64,000 bases of DNA from Apoderus coryli (Eukaryota > Arthropoda > Insecta > Coleoptera > Attelabidae): assembly GCA_911728435.2 (NCBI GenBank), contig OU452209.1, positions 13,188,869 through 13,252,868 on the forward strand. Direction: 5' to 3'. Below are positions 11,340-23,184 of this stretch, piece after piece. The position numbers and the translations under genes are program-made. Numbering within the stretch: position 1 is the first letter of the stretch; each line of letters begins with the position of its first letter. The notes below the pieces were generated by a model. The model saw only the letters and a list, made by a program, of their open reading frames with translations, did no database searches and had not been told where the DNA came from.

Positions 11340-12351
11340 GCTGGTTCAAGTACCCTGACAGCTGATTTTAAAACCGCATCAAGTGATTCAAAAAAAAATA
11401 TCACAATCACTGCACACAAGATTATATGTGGAACCCATGGTATATACAGGTGACGTAATCTCACACAATCATCGATAGTATTTATAGGCGAAAATATCAT
11501 CATCATCCGCAAACAACAATCTGGAACACAATAAGTATTCCGCAAGATCATTAATAAATAGGAGAAACAAAAGAGGTCCAAGGTTTGATCCCTTTGGAAC
11601 ACCCGATCTTACACAATAAGTTTCCGATTTGAAGCCGTTGTAGTAGACGAATTGTTGTCTTTGGCTTATATAGGACTTCATTAGCGCTATTGAGCACAGT
11701 CCAATTTCAAATTGATACAGCTTCCCAAGCAACACCGAGGGATCTATCCTAACAAATGCCTTGGCAAAATCTGTATATATAGCATCAACCTGACCTCGTT
11801 TGTCCAGAATTTCGGAGACGCATTGACTATATATAATTAGATTCATGACAGTCGATCTACCTGTAATAAATCAATGCTGACATGGGCTAAGCATTGGTTT
11901 AACATACGGATACATACGATGGTAAAATATGATGTCAAACACCTTTGAAAAATTCGACAGAATAGATATCGGTCTGTAATTCGTAATTATCATCAGATTT
12001 GAAAACAGGACAGACCCTTGCCAACTTCCACTCATTAGGAAACATCTGCGTTCTACAAACAAGATTAAAAATAATTGAAAGAAGGGCTGCCAACACACCA
12101 ATAGAATCCTTAATCAGAAACGACGGAACACCATCTGGTCCCGCCGTGCACTTATTTTTTAATTTTCGTAAAGCATCGATGATATCCTGTTCAGAAATAT
12201 CACGGAGCAAAGGATCCGCCCTGAAGTTTGGCACCGCGCCATCATCAGAAAATATAGATGAATCAATATAGATACTTTGGAAGTCATTCGCAAAAGCATT
12301 GACTATCTGTTGAGGATCCTCAAAAGTACTGTAGCAATAATGAGTGTGTGT
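11340..12351 (-). pseudogene. CR1/jockey-group LINE reverse transcriptase fragment
   Basis: Reading the minus strand from about 12350: FEDPQQIVNAFANDF, then ADPLLRDISEQDIIDALRKL and NKCTAGPDGVPSFLIKD (the usual SPGPDGIP block). A frame change leads to NYRPISILSNFSKVFD, then GQVDAIYTDFAKAFVRID (first catalytic Asp), SGVPKGSNLGPLLFLLFIND, and LLFADDDDIFAY (catalytic FADD). The reading then degenerates near 11460. Both element ends are missing. The family resembles the plus-strand fragment at 30960-31640, which shares FYNGFK before the PQGSNLG block. It lies inside the terminal repeats of the 10819-13483 transposon. Confidence 0.7.
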
Positions 12352-12364
12352 GTGTGTTAAATTT

Positions 12365-13181
12365 CTCTCTCAGATAGCCGCTTTCGTATTAAAGTAAACG
12401 GAATCCCCATTAACAATATCCGATATACGGATGATACCGTGATAATAGCAGAAAACGCACAAGATCTGCAAAGTCTGTTGGATCGGGTCAACGAAGAAAG
12501 CCAAAGACTAGGTTTGAAACTTAACGTCAGCAAAACTAAGTTTATGATTGTTAGTAGACCCGAATTCATATTAATGAAGAGAATATCGAACAGGTTACAC
12601 AGTTTAGATACTTGGGATGCATGATCAATAAAGAATGGTATTTGAATCAAGAGATAAGGTGCAGGCTAGAGGAACCTTTCTAGGACTTCGTAAGTTCCTT
12701 ACAGACAAGAACTTGACCTTTAACCTCAGATATAGGATGATAAAGTGTTATATTTAGTCCGTTCTCCTATACGGGGTTGAGGCATGGACGTTGAATGTAG
12801 CAGTCGTCAACAAAATAGAAGCCTTCGAGATGTGGATCCTGCGCCAAATGTTAAAAGTGTCGTGGGTCGATCATGTGAGAAATGAGGACATTCTCCGAAG
12901 AACCGGTCTAGCGGATCGAGAACTTTTCGAAAATATCAATCAAAGAAAAATAGGTTATCTCGGACACATACTGCGCCTCATTCTTCAGGGTAGAATTGAG
13001 GGAGGAAGAAGAGGAATTAGGCAGGAAAAAATTATCATGGCTTAGAAATATCCGTCAATGGACGGGGATGAAGGACTTCCACACTTTGCAGAATGCTGCA
13101 ATTAATAGAAGCTTATGATAGGAATAGAAAAAGATGAACGCCTACGCAGAAATCTGCACGGCACTAAAAGAAGAAGAAGAA
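12365..13181 (+). mobile_element. 5'-truncated RTE-type LINE with GAA tail and 13-bp target duplication
   Basis: The insertion is bounded by perfect copies of GTGTGTTAAATTT at 12352-12364 and 13182-13194. It ends in a short GAA repeat (about 13168-13181). Coding remains on the plus strand include NNIRYTDDTVIIAE (RT catalytic YADD block, here YTDD), then SQRLGLKLNVSKTKFM, YLGCMINK, LLYGVEAWTLN, WVDHVRNEDIL and GYLGHILR. These are the order and motifs of the RTE-clade C-terminal half. Single-base indels and stops interrupt it. The perfect duplication implies a younger insertion than the surrounding LINE. Confidence 0.8.
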
Positions 13182-13490
13182 GTGTGTTAAATTTGAGTTT
13201 TTCGATTTTTGTTTGTAAGGAAAACTAACTAAACACAAGCAACTGACAAATGGTATTTATCAATTATTTTCTAATGTTACCCTATAACAATAAGCAAATG
13301 GTCCACCTAAAAATGAAAAAACAAACCTGGTTGCCTTAGCAACAAAGCTGTTAGCGTTATAAAAAATTGAACATTGGCAGGTTGTGCCAAAAATTACACC
13401 AAATAACTTTCCTTTAACATTTTTTTCAAAATTTCGATTATTTTCAGAAATATACAGGGGCTTCCATCTTTATACTCACTATGTATATAT

Positions 13491-14605
13491 TGTTAAGGAC
13501 AAACAACATAGCAAGCGAATGATCGATTTATTTTCAAGTTTCCGGTTGCCATATCTCGTCCCTCAGTTTGTACACGTATAATACCAAAGGGAAAACTTTT
13601 TAAAGTTTTGGTCTGTTTGTTAACTTTGCTCTAGAGCAAGGGAGAAAGAATATAGCTGGTTATAGCAGGCCAACTATAAATCTGTCGATGAAAGCGGTAT
13701 GACCCGAGAGGGTAGCATTGGATAAGGACCAAGACTCTCGTGTTGTTGTAGTGCATTTCAAATACTAGAACATTCTACTTGTTGTAAGGAGTGTATGTAG
13801 GAACTCTCAAAGGATTTGTATCTGTTTTTCTATAAAATATTGTTTGGTATAAGAATATAGTTCTAGAAAAATAATAACAACAGCAGATCAAAAGAGTATT
13901 GTACGAGAGGACTCGTTCGTATGTGTTTTCTAACATGATTAAATAAATATGGCGTTACTACCAGGTTATAATACGAAAACTTCAATTACCTACATTGAAC
14001 ATATATATATTGAACATTTCAATACAATACTTCGCTTACTTCATTATAAATGCTATACAAAAGTAAGGTTAAGGTATTTTGGTACCTACCCAAACTGAAT
14101 ACAAAATTACAAAACAAAAAAGATGAGATTTCATTATCTAGCTTACTAACATAATAAAAAAAAAACACTAGAAACGTCTGGGAAAACTTTTAAATTAAAA
14201 TAAGTAACTCTTGTACAGAAAAATACTTGATTTTTTTACATGGATGAAACCCTTTAGGATTTCTTGAACTGAATCTTCGGCAATATTATTCCAATTATTA
14301 AAAACAGAAACAGCCAAACACAACAAAAAACAATCAAAACAACAACAAACATAACACACACCTTACAACTGATTAATCAATTTTTCACAAAGCGAAAGCC
14401 ATAAGACAAACGCTTTATGATCTTCAATGTCGAAGGCCGTGAGATAGTGCATAGAACGTATGACTCGACCAACGCGCGGTATTACGATGTATAAGGATGT
14501 GAAATTTTCCTGAAACTTGTGAATGCTGAATGATGTTGAATAATTTCCCCAAATATTTCCCCATGCATTCGTTTTCCCCCTAATTTCCCACAACTTTATG
14601 TTTAT
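13491..14605. other. No gene seen
   Basis: Sequence right of the transposon end. The only frames are a 65-codon plus-strand frame overlapping the terminal repeat and a 76-codon minus-strand frame at 14363-14593, neither with a recognised motif. I leave both uncalled. Confidence 0.4.
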
Positions 14606-14611
14606 TATAAA

Positions 14612-14848
14612 CAGGCACGGAATCTGGCTTGCCTAAAAGAACGGCGCGGGAACTCCTGAAGTGCTGCGCCAAAAGCGAGCACCAGAGATATTGGGAACAT
14701 GGTAAGAAATTCATATCTGGTGCAGCAACAAAATGAACTGGAAAACTGCTAACATTAACGAAGGAGTCAGTTCCGAGTAACTATAGGACTCCTCAATGGG
14801 CAAGATGGGGCTGTATAACGGGGACCTGCAATGTAGATTGTGTAATGC
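14612..14848 (+). pseudogene. R1-like LINE RNase H C-terminal fragment
   Basis: The plus strand reads KRTARELLKCCAKSEHQRYWEH near 14635-14700, followed by FISGAATK and a stop. Out of frame come the glycine-rich segment and CNVDCVM. It corresponds closely in sequence to the minus-strand copy at 8240-8700, so both come from one LINE family. The match stops at about 14848, where the RTE element's 3' end starts. I could not find the continuation of this fragment beyond the RTE's other end, so simple insertion into it is not proven. Confidence 0.6.
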
Positions 14849-14852
14849 TCAG

Positions 14853-16775
14853 CTATAGTAGTCCACTGCTGAACATAAGCCTCTCGTTTATTTTGCCACT
14901 CTTCTCTATCTTGAGCCATTTGTATCCAATTACCTCAGATTCTTTTGATGTCATCGGTCCATCGTGTGGGGGGCGCCCTCTACTACGATAAGCTTCGTGC
15001 CTCGGGCGCCACTCCAATAGTTTTTTAGACCATCTTCCGTCAGTTCTTCTAGCTACGTGGCCGGCCCAGTTCCACTTTAAAGTTGATATTTTTTCGATTA
15101 CATCTATAACACCTGTTCTTTGGCGAATAATCTCGTTTGGTATTCGGTCTCTGAGGGAAATACCCAGAATAGCCCTCTCCATCGCCCGTTGGGTGACACG
15201 CAGTTTCTTTGCTGACTTTTTTGTAAGCGTCAATGTTTCGGCTCCGTATGTCATCACTGGTAATACGCACTGATTGTATACTTTTCGTTTTAGACTGATG
15301 GGAATATCCGACTTGAAAACATACTTTAATCTTCCAAAAGATGTCCACCCCAAGCCTACTCTCCGGAGAAGTTCGCACCTCTGGTTGTCCCGTCCTATTC
15401 GGATCTCATGACCCAAATATTTGTAGGCGGTGACGTGTTCAATAGATTTGCTTCCAACAGTTATGTTTGCACTGGGGACTAGGTTTGTCATGACTTGTGT
15501 CTTTGCAAAGTTAATTCTTAGGCCAACTTCCCTTGAAGCATTGTATAATTTTTCCAACATCATGGACGCTTGATCTATACGGTCGGTAATAAGGACGATA
15601 TCGTCTGCAAATCTTAAGTTATTTAATCTTTCAACGTCTATATTTAGGCCCATTTCCCCCCATTCGATTTTCTTACAGGCATAATCGAGCAGTGTGGCGA
15701 ACAGCTTTGGAGAGAGGGTATCTCCTTGACGTACACCTTGTTCTATTCGGAATGTTCTTGTGTTTTTATGTAATCTTACACACGCCGTTGCTTTCTCATA
15801 TAAACCCTTAATCAGTGCAATGTACCTGTAATCAATTCTGCAGTCTGTTAATGATTTGAGCATATGTTGTTGGCTGATTGAGTCAAAAGCTTTTTCATAG
15901 TCTACGAAAACAAGGATGAGAGGTTTATTATATTCTGTTGATTTTTCTATAAGGGTCTTGATTGTATGTAAATGGTCATTTGTACTGTACCCTGCTCGAA
16001 ATCCTGCCTGTTCTTTCGGCTGGTAAAAATCTAATTTTGGAGTTAGGCGTTTAGCAATGATCTTCATAAATAGTTTATACAAGTGAGATAGGAGACTAAT
16101 GGGTCTGTAATTTGCTAGATTACCAATGTTCCCCTTCATGTGCATTATTACTATAGTGGCGTTGTTCCACTTTGAAGGTGTCACTCCTTGATGTAGACAT
16201 TCATTAAATAATTTACATAGGGCTTTAATAACTATGTGTCCACCTTCCTTTACTGCCTCTATAACAATTTCGTCTTCTCCTGGTGACTTATTATTCTTCA
16301 TCTCAGACACCGCCTTTCTTACTTCACAGTAGGTTATGTCTGGTACATCTTCAGAGCCCTGGTTCAGTATTCTTGGGATAGGTACCTCTTCTTCATCTGG
16401 TTTTCTATAAAGTTCTTCATAGAAGTCTTCGACAATTTTTACAATTTCATCCTTGTTGGTAGTCACTTGCCCTGCCTTATTTTCTAGTTTGCAGATGTTG
16501 TGTTTTCCCACTTTTAAATTTCTACGTAAAACTTTAAAACTCTTGTTGTTTTCAATCACTGTATTTATTTTCTCTGTATTAAATTTTCTGGTATCTTTTC
16601 TTATAGCCTTTGATATTTCTTTATTTAGTTGTCTTAGTTCCTCGTTGTTTGTGGTGTATTTGTTCTTTAGTTCTCTTCTTTTCGTTAGTAGCTGTTTTGT
16701 GCCTCTAGACAGTTTTTCTTCTTTTTCTCTTCTCTTTGGTTCATATCTTTTGCAATGCTGTACATATTTTTTCAT
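14853..16775 (-). pseudogene. RTE reverse transcriptase domain (640-codon open frame)
   Basis: RNA-dependent DNA polymerase that would copy the element at a nicked target. Motifs in order: NNKSPGEDEI (about residue 160), NYRPISLLSHLYKLF (about 225), EQAGFRAGYS (about 255), LVFVDYEKAFDSI (first catalytic Asp, about 290), GVRQGDTLSPKLF (about 347), NNLRFADDIVLI (catalytic Asp pair, about 388), then YLGHEI and VLPVMTYGAETLTLT, ending in the RTE-specific LKWNWAGHVAR segment near residue 575. All RT catalytic residues are present. The annotated Met is internal to the family protein and exists only because of the frameshift from the endonuclease frame. The last 30 or so codons are out of frame with the family's usual end, so this copy is not expected to work alone. 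Confidence 0.85.
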
Positions 16776-16866
16776 TTAAGTTCTCAACGTCGGTTCCCAG
16801 ATTTTCAATACCGTCTAAGTCATTTTTTAGAGCTTCTCTGTATTCATCGGAGTTATCTATGGGATT

Positions 16867-17793
16867 CTATCCTAGGTTTCGTACTTTCGATAACAGCTTA
16901 TATCTTTCTCTCTTTATATTGATTTCTATTATTGCTCTTACCATTCTGTGATCACTACCAATTGAGATACTATTAAGAACCTGGACGTCGTGCACTATAT
17001 GCTTGTTATCCGAGACGATGTAATCTATCTCGTTCTTGGTAGTACCGTCTGGGCTTGCCCAAGTCCATTTTCTATTTGGCTTTTTCTTGAAAAAGGAGTT
17101 CATCGCAAATAGGTTGTGCTGCAATAAGTAGTCTAAAATCATAGTTCCTCTATCGTTTCTGTTATCGAATCCAAACGACCCCATCGCTGTTTCGTTGTCG
17201 TCTGCCTTATGTCCTAATTTTGCATTGAAATCACCGATAATAAAAGCAAAGTGCGTGGGAACCTTTTCTATTGCTTTGGTGATGTCTTCATAAAAGTTCT
17301 CTATTTCGTATTCACTATGCGTGGATGTTGGAGCATAGACTTGTATTATTTTAAGACTATATCGATCGTTCAGTTTTAGTACCATAAATGCGACTCTCAG
17401 GCTAACATATTCAAACTGCACTATGCTATCTTTATGTCTCTTGTGAACTAAAAAGCCTACGCCTCCTTCCGACATATTTTCATCGCCTTTGTAGTACAGC
17501 ACATTTCCAGACTGCAGTGTCATCTCTGTTTCACCTTTTCCTCTTGTCTCGCACAGGCCTAGAATATCCCACTTTATATGAGAAAGTTCATTTTCTAGTT
17601 CTAGTATTTTCTGATCCGATCCAAGTGTTCTAGTGTTGTAAGTGGCTATTAGCAATTTTCGTCTACTGTGGTAGCCTGATCTACTCCGGGGATTCTTCGC
17701 ACCCTCTTCATTCTGTCTTGTCCGATTGCTACCGTAACCGGGGATCATCATGCTGCCGGAGACTGAGGGCCGTGGTAAAGTTTGTGACATCAT
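16867..17793 (-). pseudogene. RTE apurinic/apyrimidinic-type endonuclease domain (308-codon open frame)
   Basis: It belongs to the exonuclease-endonuclease-phosphatase fold that nicks the target DNA for reverse transcription. Visible motifs are LLIATYNTRTLGS (about residue 48), LGLCETRGKG with the metal-binding Glu (about 80), VYAPTST (about 152), FIIGDFNAKLG (Asp and Asn, about 187), WTWASPDG followed by NEIDYIV (about 243-258), and IGSDHRMV with the catalytic Asp-His (about 282). All expected active-site residues are present. The first Met is plausible as the true start, since frames upstream close quickly. The frame ends just before the linker to the RT domain because of a frameshift. Confidence 0.85.
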
Positions 17794-18059
17794 TTATACG
17801 AGGTTTTTACCCTTTTCCTATCACGCTGGCCAGGCGGTTTGATAGGGGGTAAGGAATATTTAGAGCAAATGGTATAGGTTTGGTAAGGAGCTGAGGGTAG
17901 GACAATGGTTTCCCCCGTATGGTATTGGGAGATAAACCAAGGCTAGCGTCTGGCAGGGGCGCATCCCTGAAGTAGATCTGTTATCTGTCGGGTTGACAGA
18001 TAAGTATCTACCCGCTAGTGCTAGTGTGTAGCCTTACAACGAACAAAAAGCGAAAAAAA

Positions 18060-18610
18060 AAACCCAATCTGGCAACTCTGACAATCCGTTAAACCGTTTA
18101 TAACTGGTTATAATCGATCATGGTGTGAATGCAACGCAAATTTGGTAAAATATGTTAAGTGGTTTAAGCTATCGTAGATACAGATAGGCACACAGACTGA
18201 CAGACAGACATTATTTGAATTCAACTTTTAGCCAAATTTAGGGAGAGAGCATCGGTGGTGAATAAAAAAAGGAACCCCTAAACAAAGTAGTCTGCAGAAA
18301 GCCAATTTCTTATGTTAAATGTTTTAGGTTATATTTTAATAAACACTTGAAAAATTATTCAATATTTTCAGTTAGTTTCAGAAGTTAAACCCCTTGCCTA
18401 CGCTCAATGTTTCCTAAAAGTTAATCAGCACCTAGACATATCCTGTGGTATTGTTGTACCAAATTTGGTTAAAATTTAAAATGTGTTACGTGGTAATTTC
18501 TCAGTAAACTTATAATAGCCTCCATATACATAATTACATAATAATTATATAATATGGAGAGCTAAAAACAAGTATTTTATCTTCAGCCTTCTTACGCTTT
18601 ATAATATAAA
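18060..18610. repeat. Dispersed repeat related to the 61.7-63.9 kb array
   Basis: Segments here read inverted relative to the array near 61.74-63.93 kb. Shared pieces include CTTGCCTACGCTCAATGTTT, TACCAAATTTGGTTAAAATT, a short GACAGACAGACA run matching the GTCT run at 61.89 kb, and TATGGAGAGCTA at about 18553. No long open frame is present. It is one more copy of the same family, probably non-autonomous; the superfamily is not established. Confidence 0.55.
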
Positions 18611-20430
18611 ATAATAGCTAGCGTAATATGGTTATTATATATTGTTACAACAAGCTTCAGCTGCTCTATATTGTATAAAACGGCGCTCTAAGAGAACAGA
18701 CCATGTGTTTCGTTATGAACACAAAAAAATGTCTAGACTCGGTATAGTATGCGGTTTTTGGTTGTAAAACTATGACAACAAAGCATAAAGACTATTTTGA
18801 AGCTCAAGAACGCTTTAATGTTAATAGATAAAATATACTAGAACCTGCTCTTAATCTCTTGGGCGTGTAATTGCAGCTAAACAATTCTTTATGAATTCTA
18901 AACTTGTGAAATGAAAAAAAAAAAACTGTTAAGAATGTTTCTATTGTCTTGGTGTATTTCGGTCACTGGTACTTGACTCAGAAAAGGTAGAAGCTCAAAA
19001 TTTCGGAAAAATCGGTCTATTGGTAACGTGCATGCAGGTCGGCACCCAAGCCAAACCAACCCCACTCTGTACTTTAGTGGTGTTACTACGGAGACCAAAG
19101 GTTACAATGGACTCTTTACTAATACAGTAATGGTACGTTAACTTTTACTACGATTAGAGCACTACAGTACTACATATCTCGATGTATATTTGTTACGACC
19201 GTAGCCAAAGTTAACGTACAACAACTGTATGATTAAATACAAGTATTAAAACACATTTCGTTGGTCGCAATGGTTATCTGGCCATGTAGAAAATTTTCTA
19301 AAATCGGGGTTGTCAGTTGTTGTCTTGCAATAGCGTTTTAATTTATATTCGCTTGGTCATATTGCGATGGAACTCAATGCCGTTCTCAAAGTTTAAAGAC
19401 CGTAAACCTCGTAAAATGTTAAGATAAGGAGCGCTCTGTCTGAAACCTGGCTGTAGCAATTCGTATGAGAAGTCGTAAATTCTGATAACTTTACACCAAA
19501 AGTTTTCTTTTTATCAATTAAGTTAGCTGTAGCATCATACTAATCAGACCATATTTATAAAGGAATATAAATGGAGTTTCTTAATTGGTTTGGAACAAAC
19601 TGCTAGATCGATATATCACATCGCTCGTGTTGTATATCAATGTTTATGAAAACAGAGTAAATATACACTTCCTATAGCATTTACTCTGGAAGACATGTTC
19701 GCATTTAACTATTATTCCTCATACATGTATAATGTGGGTTAACAAATAATCAACATCAAGCTTGACGGAAACTAAATGTAAAATTTATGGTAGTTGTCAA
19801 AAGCAGGAACACCTTTATTTAGTTGTTTAGCAATTGATTTGCTATTTTCCTATTAGAGTCAAATTTATAAAGGAAAATTGCATGAAGTGGTAATTATCTC
19901 ATCTAAAATTTACCATCACTATGCGAATAAAAGCTGTCAGCAAATGCTATGAGGCGCTAATAGGATTGTGGCTGGAATCAATAATAGAACGGCTGCTAGA
20001 CGTCTCTGACAGTTACTATCTTTTTTTCTGAAAACACGCCCTCAAATTTATTTTTTAGGCATTCCAAACGTAGAAATAAAAGGAACTTACTACGAAATTA
20101 ATAACTTACCTCGCGAACTTGCTATAGCCAAAGAATTATTGTTTTTATTTGTCAAAAATATCACAAGGTTTAAAAAAAAGTTGTACTTACATTAAAAACA
20201 TTTCTTAGTAGGACACCGCTGATAACTTCACAACTTAACTTTGAGGATCAATAAATAATTTTATAAATGAGCTTTTAAACTGACAGAAAACTTTATATAA
20301 CACGAAGACACGTACTCCAATTAAAGGAGATTAGTGCGTTAATTTAATTGTCGTCAATCGCCCTCATAATTCGACTCCAGACCTTGAAGGTCCCACTAAG
20401 AAGAAGCAAAATTAAATTGACAAAACGCCA
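18611..20430. other. No gene seen; small inverted repeat
   Basis: AT-rich sequence without recognised coding motifs. A loose inverted pair, GTACGTTAACTTT at 19134-19146 and AAAGTTAACGTAC near 19208-19220, could form a hairpin. No element with it was identified. Confidence 0.4.
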
Positions 20431-20527
20431 ACTACTGTGGTTTAAAAATAAATAATTTATTTAGTTGCGATTTGATATCGCGTGGTAGTGAGTGCTTTCG
20501 AAATAGTGTAAAAATTTTGGAAACGCA

Positions 20528-21490
20528 ATGCCTTTTATGTACTCTAACGAAGAATATGCTGATATGCACTTTTATTACGGGCTCCCTCGGGGAAACGCGT
20601 TGGAATCTCGTAGGCTCTACATAGCCGCATTTCATGAAAGACGCCGTCCCTGTCGTGAAGTTTTTGTACGCGTTCACATGGCTCTTAGGGAAATAGGATT
20701 GTTTCATGTTATGAGAGATCATCAGCTTCCTCTCCTTCACCACTTCAAAATTGATTCTCGTACCAGTGTCAGACGAGCCAGTAATGTATTAAACATTCCT
20801 CGAGAGACCATTAGGCGAACTTTAAGAAGGGATAGCAGATATCCTTATCATATTTTCCAAGTACAAGAACTTTTGGCTGGAGATTTTGAAAGGCGTAATC
20901 AATTTTATGAATGGCAAATGATTTTATGGACCGACGTAGCGACATTTACTTGAAGAGGTCTATTGAATATGCGAAACGAACATCTGTGGTTGCACGAAAA
21001 TCCGTATGCCATGCAAGAATATCGATTCCAACATCAGTTTAGCGTTAATGTTTGGTCCAAACCGTTTTAATGATGAATATTTTTTTAACTTTTTGCAAGA
21101 AGAACTTTCTGTCCTTTTGGAAGATTTAATGCTAAATGTAAAACAGCGACTTTGGTTTCAATTAAATGGTTATCCTCGACCTGTTCGAAACTGACTAAAC
21201 TTTAATCATCCTGAGCGCTGGATCGGAAGGGGTGGACCTGTAGCTTGGCCTGGAAGATCCCCGATCTTACACCGTTTGATATTTTCCCATGGGGATATTT
21301 AAAGGCTCTGATTTACAGAAATCCTATAAGAACAAGAGAAGAGCTTATTGATTTACTCCAGGTTTCCTGCCAACAAATAACACCTGGTCAGATAGCAAAG
21401 GCAAAGCTTTCGGTACTTTAAAGGTGCCGAAGTTGTTTGGCACACAATGGAAGCCACTTTGAAGCATTTCCTCGGCAATAATTCAAATTT
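20528..21490 (+). pseudogene. DUF4817-type transposase relic (IS630/Tc1/mariner superfamily)
   Basis: The first frame (20528-20953, 141 codons) opens with MYSNEEYADMHFYYG, the start of the N-terminal DUF4817 helix-turn-helix region common in insect transposases. It continues through SRTSVRRASNVL, YPYHIFQVQEL and WTDVATFT, the first catalytic Asp block (family form TDEATF). After a stop, NEHLWLHENPYA and HQFSVNVW continue the family order. QLNGYP stands where the family has QDGAP, so the second catalytic Asp is Asn. PDLTPFDIFPWGYLKALIY at about 21256-21312 is the third catalytic block, one frame away. At least four frame breaks; terminal repeats not found. Related minus-strand relic: 56235-57087. 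Confidence 0.7.
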
Positions 21491-21499
21491 TAGACTAGG

Positions 21500-22500
21500 T
21501 AAGAATTTTTGTATAATGAGTACGACAAAATAAAAATATTAAAAATCATAAAAAAGAAGTATTTTTGACGGACAGACAAACTCGCGCCTAAACGTTTGCT
21601 AAAGTAAGAAAAACTAAAATGAATTAATTTATCTAAGTTAACTGGTTCGTTACTTAACGTTTAAAGAGTTGCGTGGTAACGTGCGCGGTTACCATTGGCG
21701 TAATAAAAGCTTTGTACAACAACTGTCTTGTGTGGTTTTTGACAATGCTTAGATTTGATCACATGAGCGGTTTTAGCATGTTCGGTTAAAAATCGTAAAA
21801 ATCCCAAATAATTTTTTTAATAAAACCTCATAAAAAAATTGCAGCTTAAAAAAACTATTTTCTTTTTATTAAAATCAAAACTCCTTAGGACAAGCATGTT
21901 TTTTAGATATTGACAAGTTGTCAAGTTATGCTAATGTTTTTCTAAAATTTTTTAAAGTGAGAGAGAAAAATTGAAAAATTTACAGTTTTTAACTTTGAGG
22001 CATTTAAAAATGCACCTAGAGATAATTATCAGGATTTACTTTAGCATGATTTGAAAGAGAATTTCATTGCCTTTCAGTTGATATAAGATGATTTTTGTGT
22101 AGTTCTAGGAAAGTGTTATATTTAAAACTTAAAAAAATAAATGCCAATATCTCGAGGTCGGTGAATAATAGAAAAAAAGTTTATAGAACAGAATTTGTTC
22201 ATTTTGCCCAGTAGAATCTAAATTTTAAATATTGCTGGATAAACCTGGGTCACCATGTAGAATTTAAGTAAATGTCTCGTATTTAAAGCATATATATGAG
22301 CAAGTTTTAAAGGTACTGAAAATAATTGAAAAAAGCTTTCACGAAAGCAGAGCAAATCTTTAATATTTCATATTTAAATTTTTTATTTTACTTTAAAGCC
22401 TGGACTTCCGAACGTCTAAAACAGACTGATTTCGAGACGGGCAAATCCAATCTTAAGTGAGATATGAAACACAGTATTATTAGAAGAGAAATACCTACAA
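21500..22500. other. No gene seen
   Basis: AT-rich sequence between the DUF4817 relic and the piggyBac-like element. No motif seen on either strand. Confidence 0.45.
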
Positions 22501-23184
22501 TATTAACCCTTAACTACTATAAGCCGGGTCAGAGAGACCCATGACATAGCCTTTAACCACACCTCTTCTAACTGAAGCGTTGTTTAGCTGCTTGGTCCCG
22601 TGATCCCAGATAAACAGGACAGATGAGACACTGGGAAAAGTTGGCGGCCATTATTATAGTGTTTGCCAAAAGTATGAATACATGCTTGCACAATTATTAC
22701 TTATTATTAATGATTAAAAAAAGTTTCAAGTAAATATGACAATACTAAATGGTATTAAATTCGTGAAAATTTCAATATTAGTTAAAAGCAAGTAAATATA
22801 TGTTTTAGTAATTTTTTTATAATTTCTTCTTTAGTAAACCCAAATATCTCACACTTCTGCCGGACCATTTAACTATTTGAAACTATTTGAAACAGCTGGT
22901 ATTGTTTAGAAAATGTTTGAGGTTATGTAAAAATATGTTTATATTCTTAAATTAAAGTGATCATCTGATTATTTAATATTTTTATATTCAAATTAACGTT
23001 GCTATTTTGTTATTAGAATTTATTATTAATAGTTTATTAATTTTGTACTTTAAATCACATATTGTTCGTAATATATAGTTACTTGTATAGGTTAGGTATA
23101 ATTCTAGATCTGTGGGTATATTCAGTAGTTTTTACTACTCTAGTATTTCTTCTTTATACATATAATTAAGCTATTATAAAAAAC

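Larger units (their letters stand above)
10819..13483 (-). mobile_element. Tc1/mariner-type DNA transposon with about 70-bp TIRs, carrying nested LINEs
   Basis: The left end, starting CAGAGTGAGTATAAAATGTG at 10819, is repeated inverted at the right end (13483 backwards reads CATAGTGAGTATAAAGATGG). Similarity continues for about 70 bp, through the shared CCCCTG-ATATTTC core to AATAATCG. Both ends are flanked by TA (10817-10818 and 13484-13485), the expected target duplication for this superfamily. Inside are a transposase remnant at 10860-11335, a LINE, and an RTE fragment within the LINE. TIR mismatches suggest considerable age. Removing the inserts would leave well under 1 kb, so the original element had also lost internal sequence. 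Confidence 0.75.
14849..18043 (-). mobile_element. Near full-length RTE-clade non-LTR retrotransposon
   Basis: A minus-strand element of about 3.2 kb with the RTE arrangement: a probable 5' leader (about 18043-17794), an apurinic endonuclease-like domain (17793-16867), then a reverse transcriptase (16775-14853) reaching the 3' edge. There is no ORF1 and no RNase H, as is usual in this clade. The two domains are joined in intact relatives. Here at least two small indels between 16870 and 16740 shift the frame, and a usable third-frame bridge is visible between them (NSDEYREALKNDLDGIENLG). I could not define a target duplication or 3' tail repeat. Confidence 0.8.

Noticed and set aside
13384..13581. 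65-codon plus-strand frame as a gene
   Set aside because: It overlaps the right terminal repeat of the 10819-13483 transposon and has no domain.
16453..16779. Plus-strand 108-codon Phe/Ser-rich frame that looks membrane-like
   Set aside because: It is the complement of the Lys/Glu-rich start of the RTE reverse transcriptase; hydrophobicity is a by-product.
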